Shown here: in pieces, positions 23,777-32,459 of the stretch
Numbering within the stretch: the stretch's first letter is position 1
Layout of the letters: the number at the start of each line of letters is the position of its first letter
Assembly: GCA_900321425.1 (NCBI GenBank)
Contig: ONWA01000004.1
Coordinates: 1 to 64,000 of the forward strand
Length of the DNA stretch: 64,000 nucleotides
Reading direction: 5' to 3'
Source of the DNA: an uncultured Prevotellaceae bacterium
GTDB taxonomy: Bacteria > Bacteroidota > Bacteroidia > Bacteroidales > Bacteroidaceae
Program-made: the position numbers and the translations under genes
Notes under the pieces: generated by a model
The model's input: the letters and a program-made list of their open reading frames with translations, nothing else
What the model was told of the DNA's origin: nothing
Databases searched by the model: none

Positions 23777-24367
23777 ATGAAGAAATTAGAATCATCTTTG
23801 ACGAATATGGTGCTGGCACTCACGGCAGTGGCAGTTATTATGGGCGGTGTTCTCGCCTATGTGAACCACTTAACCTCTGGTCCTATAAACGAACAGAAGG
23901 AGAAGGCACTGGCTGATGGTATCAAATCGGTGATGGGTGTCAGTGATCTGACTGTTGCGAAGACCGACGAGGTGAAACAGAACGATGCTAAGGGTAAGGA
24001 AATGACCTATATCATTTATCAGGTTAAAGACGCACAAGGCAACGATTTGGGCGCTGCCGTTCAGAGTACAACAATGGGCTTTGGTGGCGACCTGAAGGTA
24101 CTGGTGGGTTTTGACCCAGAGGGTAATATCCTTGGTTATACACTATTGGAGCATGCTGAGACTCCTGGACTGGGAGCTAAAGCAGACAAATGGTTCCAAA
24201 AAGGCGAGAAAGGCGATATCATCGGTAAGAATCCTGCTGAGGAACTCATTGTTTCCAAGGATGGAGGAAAAGTGGATGCAATCACTGCCTCAACCATCAC
24301 CAGTCGTGCGTTCCTTTTGGCGGTTAACAATGCTTATAAGGCCTATAAGAACACACCGGCAGAGTAA
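23777..24367 (+). CDS. rnfG: Rnf electron transport complex subunit G
   Basis: 196 aa with one N-terminal membrane helix (about 10-30) and an extracytoplasmic FMN-binding domain. The covalent flavinylation motif appears as DAITASTITSRA near residues 169-180, where the threonine of TASTIT is the expected attachment site; relatives usually read SGAT[VI]T, so the motif is slightly divergent. HAETPGLGAKADKWF is also typical. It starts 8 nt after rnfD. Confidence 0.94.
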   Translation: MKKLESSLTNMVLALTAVAVIMGGVLAYVNHLTSGPINEQKEKALADGIKSVMGVSDLTVAKTDEVKQNDAKGKEMTYIIYQVKDAQGNDLGAAVQSTTMGFGGDLKVLVGFDPEGNILGYTLLEHAETPGLGAKADKWFQKGEKGDIIGKNPAEELIVSKDGGKVDAITASTITSRAFLLAVNNAYKAYKNTPAE

Positions 24368-24410
24368 ATAGAAATGTGTAAAATTGAAGAATTGAAGAAT
24401 TGAAGTAATT

Positions 24411-24995
24411 ATGAGTTACGTAGATATCATTAAAAACGGCATCGTCAAGGAGAATCCTACGTTCGTCCTGATGCTGGGTATGTGTCCAACGCTGGCCACT
24501 ACCACCTCTGCCATGAACGGTATGTCCATGGGACTTGCCACAATGGCGGTGCTCATCTGCACCAACTTTGTGATTTCTAGCTTGAAGAACATGACTCCGG
24601 ATAAGGTACGTATTCCTGTCTTTATCGTTGTTATTGCTGCCTTCGTGACCATCCTGCAACTGGTGATCAAAGCATTCTTGCCTGATATTGATGCAGCCCT
24701 TGGCCTGTTCATTCCACTGATTGTAGTGAACTGTATCATCCTTGGCCGTGCAGAGGCCTTTGCAGCCAAGCAGTCACCTGTGGCTTCTCTTTTCGATGGT
24801 ATAGGTATTGGCCTCGGATTTACTTTGGGACTGACCTTGCTGGGCATCTGTCGTGAGATTCTCGGATCGGGATCCGTATTCGGTTTCACCTTACTTCCGG
24901 AGACTTATAACATCCTGCTGTTTGTACTGCCTCCTGGAGCATTTATCACACTGGGATTCTTAATTGCTATTGTCAACAAACTAAAGAAAGCATAA
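24411..24995 (+). CDS. rnfE: Rnf electron transport complex subunit E
   Basis: 194 aa, six membrane helices, NqrD/RnfE family. It shows the conserved VLMLGMCPTLATTTS segment with a cysteine in the membrane, and VNCIILGRAEAFA. With RnfA it holds a 2Fe-2S cluster inside the membrane. A 43-nt gap with two short direct repeats of GAAGAATT separates it from rnfG. Confidence 0.94.
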   Translation: MSYVDIIKNGIVKENPTFVLMLGMCPTLATTTSAMNGMSMGLATMAVLICTNFVISSLKNMTPDKVRIPVFIVVIAAFVTILQLVIKAFLPDIDAALGLFIPLIVVNCIILGRAEAFAAKQSPVASLFDGIGIGLGFTLGLTLLGICREILGSGSVFGFTLLPETYNILLFVLPPGAFITLGFLIAIVNKLKKA

Positions 24996-24999
24996 GATT

Positions 25000-25602
25000 A
25001 TGGAATATATATTGATTTTTATTTCCGCGATATTTGTGAACAACATCGTGTTGTCGCAGTTCTTGGGAATCTGTCCGTTCCTCGGTGTCTCCAAGAAAAT
25101 TGACACCTCGCTGGGTATGTCTGCTGCTGTTGCTTTCGTACTTACATTGGCTACTATCGTGACCTATCTTGTACAAAAGTTCGTACTTGACGCTTTCGAT
25201 CTGCAGTACCTGCAGACGATTGCCTTTATTCTGGTGATAGCCTCATTGGTACAGATGGTAGAGATTATCTTGAAGAAAGTGTCTCCAGCCTTGTATCAAG
25301 CACTAGGTATCTTCTTGCCTCTGATTACTACCAACTGTGCCGTGTTGGGTGTAGCTATCCTGGTGATTCAGAAAGATTTCAACCTATTACAATCGATTGT
25401 TTATGCTTTTTCTACTGCCATCGGTTTTGGCGTTGCTCTGACGGTGTTTGCAGGTATGCGTGAACAACTGGAACTGGTAAAGGTTCCTAAGGGTATGCAG
25501 GGTATGGCTATCGTCATGTTGTCTGCAGGTTTGCTGAGTCTTGCCTTTATGGGCTTCTCAGGTGTTGACGGTGGACTGAAGATTCTCTTCGGACTCGATT
25601 GA
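25000..25602 (+). CDS. rnfA: Rnf electron transport complex subunit A
   Basis: 200 aa, six membrane helices, NqrE/RnfA family: FVNNIVLSQFLGICPFLGVS near the start and ITTNCAVLGVAI in the middle supply the two membrane cysteines. It begins 4 nt after rnfE and is the last gene of the operon; a terminator follows within 25 nt. Confidence 0.95.
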   Translation: MEYILIFISAIFVNNIVLSQFLGICPFLGVSKKIDTSLGMSAAVAFVLTLATIVTYLVQKFVLDAFDLQYLQTIAFILVIASLVQMVEIILKKVSPALYQALGIFLPLITTNCAVLGVAILVIQKDFNLLQSIVYAFSTAIGFGVALTVFAGMREQLELVKVPKGMQGMAIVMLSAGLLSLAFMGFSGVDGGLKILFGLD

Positions 25603-25623
25603 CGTTTTGATATCCCATCAAAA

Positions 25624-25666
25624 AAGGGTGATTCCGTTGACAGAAAACTGTCGGGGAATCACCCTT
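25624..25666 (+). terminator. Terminator of the rnf operon
   Basis: AAGGGTGATTCC pairs with GGAATCACCCTT (12 bp) around a 19-nt loop that itself contains GACAG/CTGTC. It runs up to the 3' end of the convergent tRNA-Arg and can serve both directions. Confidence 0.8.
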
Positions 25667-25668
25667 CG

Positions 25669-25742
25669 TGATTCGGTTGGGGCTCGAACCCAAGACCTAC
25701 TGCTTAGAAGGCAGTTGCTCTATCCAGCTGAGCTACCGAACC
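25669..25742 (-). tRNA. tRNA-Arg (anticodon TCT)
   Basis: 74 nt, acceptor GGTTCGG with CCGAATC, anticodon loop CTTCTAA giving TCT, T-loop GGTTCGAGCCC. No encoded CCA. Confidence 0.93.
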
Positions 25743-25755
25743 AATTAATCGGCTG

Positions 25756-25787
25756 CAAAGGTAACTATTTTTTGTAAATTGGCCAAA
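25756..25787 (-). promoter_or_regulatory. Promoter of tRNA-Arg
   Basis: Minus strand TTTG (25787-25784), 20 nt, TACCTTTG (25763-25756), 13 nt before the tRNA. It overlaps the end of the upstream PP2C-like gene's trailer. Confidence 0.8.
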
Positions 25788-25789
25788 TT

Positions 25790-26623
25790 TCAGACTTGAA
25801 ATCTTATATATGTCCTATCATCGAACGAGTGATTGTCGGGGAAGAATCCTTTGGTAGCTTTGAATGTTCCAATATTCATGGGATCTTCACTTTTCTGCTT
25901 CATCAACAACTGCTCTGACTCTGTAAGAGTGGGACGAAGAAACGGATAACCATCACTTGCTAACACCAGTTCGTGCGACTGGAATCCTAAGGTGATAATC
26001 GGCACTTTGTGCTCAGGAATTGTAAAACCATCAATGACAGCATAGGTAGAATTCTGCTCTTTCATTGTTTCTAGCATCCGTGGAATCATCGCCTGACGAG
26101 CAGGATCGTCTCTCAGCATCTCGTCAATGGTCATCCCATTCGCCAGTAGTTGTTTGGCGCGCCTAGCACGTATTTCTGCCAACTCATCTTCATAAGGCTT
26201 GGGATTGTCGAAATATGCTCCATCAATTAAACAATGACAATCTCCAACGAGCCATATCTCTCTTCGTAACCTACTAAAAACCACAGCAGAAGCCGTCATT
26301 CTCTCTTCTGGATGTTGAAGTAGTTGTTGGAGCCTTTTTTCACGATGCCATGCATGAAATACTGGAGTGAGATAGTGCTGATATATCTTTTTTGTAACAC
26401 CCACACAGAACTCATGACAAGTAGATGGGGCTGGCATATGACGAATATAATCAGCCACTAAAGTCATTGCATATCGACCATTGCTCATTCGTGATGAATG
26501 GCGGCGAGTGGTCTTGGAAGTACTACCATCTATGACTGCAATGAAATCATTTGTGATGACGATTCCGTCCTCGTTTGCTTTCGTGGGGCTTTTGGGGATA
26601 CTTATTTGTTCGATGATATTCAT
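25790..26623 (-). CDS. PP2C-like phosphatase family protein
   Basis: 277 aa. Although divergent, it has the order of PP2C metal-site motifs: NEDGIVI near residue 17, FIAVIDGSTSK near 27-37, IWLVGDCHCLI near 122-132, LVLASDGYPF near 229-238 and a final FDDRTYI. The glycines and aspartates expected to bind two metal ions are present. A cytoplasmic phosphoserine/threonine phosphatase role is plausible. The 5' end overlaps the upstream ygiQ-like gene by 77 bp; a shorter start is possible but would cut the first motif. Confidence 0.7.
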   Translation of the reverse strand: MNIIEQISIPKSPTKANEDGIVITNDFIAVIDGSTSKTTRRHSSRMSNGRYAMTLVADYIRHMPAPSTCHEFCVGVTKKIYQHYLTPVFHAWHREKRLQQLLQHPEERMTASAVVFSRLRREIWLVGDCHCLIDGAYFDNPKPYEDELAEIRARRAKQLLANGMTIDEMLRDDPARQAMIPRMLETMKEQNSTYAVIDGFTIPEHKVPIITLGFQSHELVLASDGYPFLRPTLTESEQLLMKQKSEDPMNIGTFKATKGFFPDNHSFDDRTYIRFQV

Positions 26624-28454
26624 GTGTTGTTATGGAATGATTGTAGAGTCGTGGAATCAGATCACTACGACCTATGCGTCGAAGACTCTGTTCAATATTT
26701 CTTCGTTCCTCAGGTTTGTACCAAAAGAAATATTGACGTTGAGCAAGTTTTTCTTGTGGGCTCTTAGCACTAAATACAGGTTCGAGGGTATAAGGATCAT
26801 AGCCCGTATACCATGTCTCTGTAGAGACTGTCATTGGTGTTGGTGTGAAGTCCTGTACCTGTTCGAGATGAAAATCCATATTTTTAGTCATCACAGCCAG
26901 TTCCGCCATATCATTTTCATGACAGCCTGGATGGGAACTGATGAAGTAGGGGATAATCTGCTGACGAAGGTTCTCCTCACGGTTGATACGATCGAAGATA
27001 CGTTTAAACTGTTCAAACTGCCGAAAAGAAGGTTTACGCATCAATTTCAGTACATTATCGCTGGTATGCTCAGGAGCAACTTTCAGTCTTCCGCTGACAT
27101 GTTGACAAATGAGTTCATGGATATATTCTTTAGCGGCCTGATTTGTCTGTTCATCATCACTGCGATGTAACAACAGGTCGTAACGGACACCGCTACCAAT
27201 AAAGCTTTTTTTTATGCCCGGCAACGCATCAACGGCATGATAGATGTCCAGTAATTTCTGATGATTAGTGTTTAGGTTAGGACATATCTGTGGGTGAATA
27301 CAACTTGGACGCTTACATTTTTCACATATATTATTATTCTTCCCCCCCATACCATACATATTGGCAGAAGGTCCGCCTAAATCTGAGAGATATCCCTTGA
27401 AATCGGGGAGTGCCATCACTTGTTTTACTTCCTTGAGGATACTCTCTTTCGAGCGACATGAGATGAATTTTCCCTGGTGAGCAGAAATCGTACAGAATGC
27501 ACACCCTCCAAAACAACCTCGATGGATATTTACCGAGTGCTTAATCATTTCGTAGGCAGGTATCCGCTTATCCTTATATTTAGGATGAGGGAGACGAGTA
27601 TAGGGTAGGTCGAAGGAAGCATCCAACTCTTCTGTCGTCATTGGAGGATAGGGAGGATTGACTACAGTATACATCCCATCCACCTCTTGTAACAGACGTT
27701 GAGCATGCATCTTGTTTGATTCCTCCTCAATATGTCGGAAGTTCTCTGCCTGTGCCCGTTTGTCGCGAAGACAAGTAGCATGACTATGAAGTACAATGTC
27801 TTGGCTACCTATACCACCGGGAATCTCATCCTTACGAGAAAGATACACCGTCTGTGGGATATTTCGAATATCGTGGATGGGAGTCCCTTGTTCTAATTGT
27901 CGACAGATTTCCAAGATAGGTTTCTCTCCCATACCATAGATAATCATGTCAGCATGAGAATCGCAGAGGATACATTTGCGGAGACAGTCTTTCCAATAGT
28001 CATAATGGGTGAGGCGTCGTAGTGAGGCTTCGATACCGCCTAAAATAACTGGCACATCGGAGAAAAGTTTGCGAAGGATTTGTGTATAGACTATTGTCGG
28101 ATACTCAGGTCGCATATCATGACGACCGTCAGGGCTATAAGCATCTTCAGCCCGCAATCGTCTGTTTGCCGTATATTTATTGACCATCGAATCCATACAG
28201 CCTGGAGCGATACCGAAGAAGAGACGAGGCTTACCGAGTTTTTTGAAATCACGATAATCCCCGTGCCAATCGGGTTGAGGGACAATACCTACGCGATAGC
28301 CTGCAGCCTCAAGAGTACGACCGATGACTGCAGCACCAAATGAGGGATGATCGACATAGGCATCTGCACTGAAAAGGATGACATCAAGTTCCGTCCATCC
28401 ACGGAGCTCTACTTCCTTCTTAGTCGTTGGTAAGAAATCGGTCAGTTTGTACAT
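26547..28454 (-). CDS. YgiQ family radical SAM protein
   Basis: 635 aa. The N-terminal region binds cobalamin-like or substrate elements in relatives (VILFSADAYVDHPSFG). The radical SAM cluster motif CFGGCAFCTI lies near residues 322-331, preceded by NIHRG. The C-terminus after 590 is basic, as in YgiQ proteins, whose substrate is unknown. It lies in a leftward operon, 23 nt after the 110-aa gene, and overlaps the PP2C-like gene. Confidence 0.9.
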   Translation of the reverse strand: MYKLTDFLPTTKKEVELRGWTELDVILFSADAYVDHPSFGAAVIGRTLEAAGYRVGIVPQPDWHGDYRDFKKLGKPRLFFGIAPGCMDSMVNKYTANRRLRAEDAYSPDGRHDMRPEYPTIVYTQILRKLFSDVPVILGGIEASLRRLTHYDYWKDCLRKCILCDSHADMIIYGMGEKPILEICRQLEQGTPIHDIRNIPQTVYLSRKDEIPGGIGSQDIVLHSHATCLRDKRAQAENFRHIEEESNKMHAQRLLQEVDGMYTVVNPPYPPMTTEELDASFDLPYTRLPHPKYKDKRIPAYEMIKHSVNIHRGCFGGCAFCTISAHQGKFISCRSKESILKEVKQVMALPDFKGYLSDLGGPSANMYGMGGKNNNICEKCKRPSCIHPQICPNLNTNHQKLLDIYHAVDALPGIKKSFIGSGVRYDLLLHRSDDEQTNQAAKEYIHELICQHVSGRLKVAPEHTSDNVLKLMRKPSFRQFEQFKRIFDRINREENLRQQIIPYFISSHPGCHENDMAELAVMTKNMDFHLEQVQDFTPTPMTVSTETWYTGYDPYTLEPVFSAKSPQEKLAQRQYFFWYKPEERRNIEQSLRRIGRSDLIPRLYNHSITTHEYHRTNKYPQKPHESKRGRNRHHK

Positions 28455-28477
28455 GCAATTATCTCCAATGAGTCATA

Positions 28478-28810
28478 TTACTCAGCTGTAGAAGCTATTT
28501 CCTTGATTTCTTCGTTGACTTTATTCTTCCAATTGATAAACAAAAGCACCAGTTGCTGGAGCCCGAATGCTTTCATATTCTGATGATAGATAACATCAAG
28601 GCAGAGATTGAGCAGAGACTTATCGTTACCTCCATTAGACTCTAACAATGAACGAACATTCAACTTGAGTTTCTCTAGCACCTGCTCATCTACATAGCCA
28701 TTACTATCTATCAGATCACGAAAGAGTTGATAACGAGCGATAGTTTCCAAATGCTCGTCGGAAATCTCTATAGATCTTGTTCCTGAGGTGTTTGTTTGAA
28801 TCTTATACAT
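28478..28810 (-). CDS. Hypothetical protein, 110 aa
   Basis: A helical, soluble protein with no signal peptide; the amino end has TSGTRSIEISDEHLETIARYQ and the rest is rich in Leu, Asn and Glu. I recognise no family. It stands between the amidase-like gene (32 nt) and ygiQ (23 nt) in a tightly packed operon, which supports that it is real. Confidence 0.65.
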   Translation of the reverse strand: MYKIQTNTSGTRSIEISDEHLETIARYQLFRDLIDSNGYVDEQVLEKLKLNVRSLLESNGGNDKSLLNLCLDVIYHQNMKAFGLQQLVLLFINWKNKVNEEIKEIASTAE

Positions 28811-28842
28811 GTTATAATGATATTTTAAAGGGTTTGTAAATC

Positions 28843-31431
28843 TTATTTGCTGAGTAAGAAGTTGAGAATTCCCCGCATCATAGAGTGTCGCTTTTTAATC
28901 GACTTAACACATTCGAACGGAAAAGCCATCGTAAAGGTGCGATAGTCTTTTCCTTGATAGGCTACACAAGCAGACTCTCCGCTTGGATACTGCAATGCTG
29001 TAAAGGCTGGGGTGAGCGGACGAAGGATATCTGAACGTACGGCAGCATAGTGCTTGTCATTGATCTGACGATACACCTCAAATGTGGTTCCCATACCATT
29101 TATGGTCTCAGAGACAGAAGGATCCGTTCCACCAAACTGACATTTCAGTATACGATGAAGGAAAGCCATTTCAGGTTCGCGTGTCATATCAGAACCAATG
29201 TAGGCACCGCTGACCAGCAGACGACCTTTCTTCTTTGTGTATTCAGTCAACACATCCTGAATGGCGCCACCCATAGCCTTATAATACTGGAGACTATGAC
29301 CATCATAGCGCTCAAGTCCAAGAATCAAGTCCACCATATTATAATCGGATAATTTCACGGAATGTGACTCGATAGCCTGGCTAGAACAGCTGGAGATATT
29401 ATATACTTGAGCACTTTGAATAGCATCAGCATGAGTCCTTACATAATTAAAGTCATTGCCTGCCATAAAGTGTCCAGCCCATTCTGTACCACTATATCCC
29501 AAACCTGTCTCGCCTTCGTTCCCCGTTCCTGAAAGATCAAAATTAGTCTGTTGACCAGACCACCCGGCTGTCAGACCATAGCTTACACCAGGATCTTCCT
29601 GAAGGTCATAACCCTGTTCCTGGATATTGTTACGAACGGCTGGCGATGACAGACGATGGAATCCGTTAACAATCAGTACAGACTGTTTGGCATTGGGATT
29701 ATAATAGGCAGACATTACTTCAGATGGGAAACTCTTTCCACCCTTATTCACGGCTGCTATCCGAAAAGAATACAATACGCCTGGCTCCAGTTTCATGGAA
29801 TAGTGAGTAGACGCAGACCCCAATAGTTCTCCATTGTTGAAGTCGCCACTACCCACAGCTGTATAAAGAATATAATCTGTTGGAGTGGAGGAATTCTCAT
29901 GTGGATCCTCCACAGCCTGCCAACTAAGTTTCACCTCTCCGCGACGATTAACCACAGCTTTGAAATCTACAGGTGGTAATGGCTGTACTACACATCCTTC
30001 ACCGTGCATGTTGCTGATGAAACGCAGAATGGTCTTATAGATGCTTCGTGCGAGGGTGAAACGGAAGTTTGGATCTTGTCCATAGAGCATGTCTGGGAAG
30101 TTCTGATGTGACATTGTCTCAAGGATGGCACTAGGTACTGCCGGAAGGCGTGTCTCTGAGTAGTTACGGTCATATACTTCACGTGCATTCCATTTACCAT
30201 ACACCTGACTGAGGTCACGCTGTGTGTTACCTAACAGCATATTGGCAAAAGTGCGGGAAGCCTCGCGAGAAATACCCGCGTCGAGAAGACCATTATTGAA
30301 TCTGGTAGTACAGATGGTGAGTGATCCGATAAGATCTTGATGATTTTCTGCATAACCAGCATCGCTATGTACCGCCAATGAAAGTTCAATGGGTACTCGT
30401 TTCCCCTCTTGATGAGGCATATAACAAGAGCCGCCCCCCATATAATTGGTCATCAATGAACGAACATTGATATCATCTGCATAATCATCCTGTCCTTGTT
30501 TAGAGCTATAAACATTATAGGGCATACCCGACCATTGTGCAGTATATCGTGCACCTTCCAAGCAACGTGGCATACCACTGATAATACCTCCTCGTTCGAT
30601 ATTACCCATACCACCACCAAAGCGTACAGCATCGGTTGTTACGACTCCTTTTTTCTCACTTTGGTTGGTGACGACAACACGATTAAATTCATTTGAACCT
30701 TGATCAAATTCAAAGGTGCCCAAATAAACCCACGTATTACCTCCCATCTGTTGATTCACGTGGAAATGTGTCTCTTCACCCTTGTGCCATACAATATAGT
30801 GCACATTGTCAATACTATTGTCGTAAGTCTGATAACTCACATAAACTGCGTATCGTCCTTCTTCCGGAATTCGTGGTTGGTAAGAAGCCAACGTATAGTT
30901 GGTTTTGCTACTTGTGGTTTTAGCCATTCGAGCTGTTCCTTCTATAAAGGGATTCTCTCCGTCACTATAGCTACCTTTACGTAAGGCAAAACCTGGCATA
31001 GAGGTGGTCTCCCAATCATATTTCCCTGCTACCTCTAAATAGGACACACCAGCAGGATGGTTATCATTGTCGATGATCACCTCATGCTTCTGCCAGTCCC
31101 GTTCACGAGGGGTGAATACGATAGCTCCTGCATTTTCAAGCATTGGAATAAGATATGGTACAACAATTGTCTGTGTAAACAAATCTTCGGTAGTACTAAA
31201 CAGTTTTGGACGTTGCCATTTCCAGTAACCTTTGGCAATATCATAATAATAACCATGACTAGCCCAAAGAGAAACATGACGATTATAAAGCCCTTTCGTT
31301 ACCTGATTGGGCTGTGAGATATTGGTGACCCATGGTTGACCTTTGTAGTTAATACCGCCCCATGTCTGTTTTTGTGCGATAACTGGTAATACCGTCAGAA
31401 GAGCGAAGAGAAAATGAAGGATTTTTTTCAT
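28843..31431 (-). CDS. Secreted amidase-like protein with golvesin-type and Fn3 domains
   Basis: 862 aa with a signal peptide (1-19). Residues 40-135 and about 345-480 look like an N-acetylmuramoyl-L-alanine amidase of the Amidase_3 type (NRHVSLWASHGYYYD, LAVHSDAGYAE, AILETMSHQNFPD), interrupted by a golvesin/xanthan-lyase-type carbohydrate-binding module around 135-275. A fibronectin type III domain follows at about 490-580, and the C-terminal third is a further Bacteroidetes-type domain. It probably cleaves cell-wall peptides or binds polysaccharide at the envelope. The start overlaps the acyltransferase stop by 4 nt. Confidence 0.78.
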   Translation of the reverse strand: MKKILHFLFALLTVLPVIAQKQTWGGINYKGQPWVTNISQPNQVTKGLYNRHVSLWASHGYYYDIAKGYWKWQRPKLFSTTEDLFTQTIVVPYLIPMLENAGAIVFTPRERDWQKHEVIIDNDNHPAGVSYLEVAGKYDWETTSMPGFALRKGSYSDGENPFIEGTARMAKTTSSKTNYTLASYQPRIPEEGRYAVYVSYQTYDNSIDNVHYIVWHKGEETHFHVNQQMGGNTWVYLGTFEFDQGSNEFNRVVVTNQSEKKGVVTTDAVRFGGGMGNIERGGIISGMPRCLEGARYTAQWSGMPYNVYSSKQGQDDYADDINVRSLMTNYMGGGSCYMPHQEGKRVPIELSLAVHSDAGYAENHQDLIGSLTICTTRFNNGLLDAGISREASRTFANMLLGNTQRDLSQVYGKWNAREVYDRNYSETRLPAVPSAILETMSHQNFPDMLYGQDPNFRFTLARSIYKTILRFISNMHGEGCVVQPLPPVDFKAVVNRRGEVKLSWQAVEDPHENSSTPTDYILYTAVGSGDFNNGELLGSASTHYSMKLEPGVLYSFRIAAVNKGGKSFPSEVMSAYYNPNAKQSVLIVNGFHRLSSPAVRNNIQEQGYDLQEDPGVSYGLTAGWSGQQTNFDLSGTGNEGETGLGYSGTEWAGHFMAGNDFNYVRTHADAIQSAQVYNISSCSSQAIESHSVKLSDYNMVDLILGLERYDGHSLQYYKAMGGAIQDVLTEYTKKKGRLLVSGAYIGSDMTREPEMAFLHRILKCQFGGTDPSVSETINGMGTTFEVYRQINDKHYAAVRSDILRPLTPAFTALQYPSGESACVAYQGKDYRTFTMAFPFECVKSIKKRHSMMRGILNFLLSK

Positions 31432-31988
31432 TCGTTCACCTCCCCAATCACAAAATTCTCAGGCTTTTTGCCCTTAAAATTCTTGAAATATAATTTAATA
31501 TCACGCATATCTTTTTCAACATTACCTGAAGGAATGACGGTTTTGGTACATTGTATGAGTTTACGCTCATAATCAACGCCATAGAGTAGGATAGGTATTT
31601 CAGCTTTAAGCGCTATAAAATAGAATCCTTTCTTCCAATCCGGATTCGGAGATCGCGTACCTTCTGGTGTGACACATAGATGGAATGACTTAGATTGTTT
31701 AGCTGTATCAGCCATGTTATCAGTCATGCTTGTGTGTTTCTGACGATAGACAGGTATACCTCCACAACGCTTAAATATAGGGCCCAAAGGCCAGAAAAAC
31801 CATTCCTTTTTCATCAAGAAGTTACTTTTCATACCTTGTGCACCATTATACAACTGTCCGATTAAGAAGTCCCAATTACTCGTATGGGGAGCCAAACAGA
31901 TGATATATTTATCGGGATGAACTTCCGTCACATCAGTCGTCCATCCCATTATCTTATATAATAGCCAGCTACAAAACGATTGCCACAT
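31428..31988 (-). CDS. 1-acyl-glycerol-3-phosphate acyltransferase-like protein
   Basis: 186 aa, PlsC fold. The catalytic HxxxxD box appears as HTSNWD near residues 35-40 and the substrate motif as PEGTRS near 108-113. The length fits the short bacterial acyltransferases that act in phospholipid or lipid A remodelling at the inner membrane. It is second in the operon, 17 nt after the 90-aa gene, and its stop shares ATGA with the next gene. Confidence 0.85.
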   Translation of the reverse strand: MWQSFCSWLLYKIMGWTTDVTEVHPDKYIICLAPHTSNWDFLIGQLYNGAQGMKSNFLMKKEWFFWPLGPIFKRCGGIPVYRQKHTSMTDNMADTAKQSKSFHLCVTPEGTRSPNPDWKKGFYFIALKAEIPILLYGVDYERKLIQCTKTVIPSGNVEKDMRDIKLYFKNFKGKKPENFVIGEVNE

Positions 31989-32005
31989 GAGTTGATAACA
32001 GCAGA

Positions 32006-32278
32006 TTAATGTAAGTTATAAATATGGTCTATGATGTCGCTGACTTGTATGCTGAACTGTTCACGAAGTTCCTTAAAATATTTTTTTGCAGGCATACCTG
32101 GTTCCACATGAGAGATGCGACTAATGAAATCGGTCTCTAGATGAATAATGGAACGGAAGATGGTCTCAATGTCTTCATCAGGAACTTTTGCATCATAAAG
32201 TGAAACGGCCATGCATTCTGCAAAAAGATCACTACAAATTAAGGTAATGGAATGTTTTAAAGATTTTCTGTTTGCCAT
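32006..32278 (-). CDS. Conserved hypothetical protein, 90 aa
   Basis: All-helical, soluble, first gene of the leftward operon to 25790. No domain is recognised. Its translation start is preceded by an unusually perfect Shine-Dalgarno sequence, AAGGAGGA, at 32285-32292 on the minus strand, rare in Bacteroidetes where such sites are mostly absent. Confidence 0.65.
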   Translation of the reverse strand: MANRKSLKHSITLICSDLFAECMAVSLYDAKVPDEDIETIFRSIIHLETDFISRISHVEPGMPAKKYFKELREQFSIQVSDIIDHIYNLH

Positions 32279-32318
32279 AATAAATCCTCCTTTTTATTAA
32301 TTGTTCAAATTTCATCGT

Positions 32319-32326
32319 CAAAGATA
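32319..32326 (-). promoter_or_regulatory. Minus-7 element of the 32278-25790 operon
   Basis: Minus strand TATCTTTG. It lies 40 nt before the start codon of the 90-aa gene and about 140 nt before the divergent pfp. Confidence 0.6.
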
Positions 32327-32410
32327 CAGAAATAATTCGAATCTTCCTCACTTTCGAACAAAAAAAATATTAAATTGCCTCATTTCTTTCGTAAATTCAT
32401 GAAAATAAAG

Positions 32411-32418
32411 TATTTTTG
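32411..32418 (+). promoter_or_regulatory. Minus-7 element of pfp
   Basis: TATTTTTG, followed by a leader of about 38 nt to the ATG at 32460. Confidence 0.55.
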
Positions 32419-32459
32419 CATTCCAAAGACAATTTTCATTAATCAAATATATTATTTCT

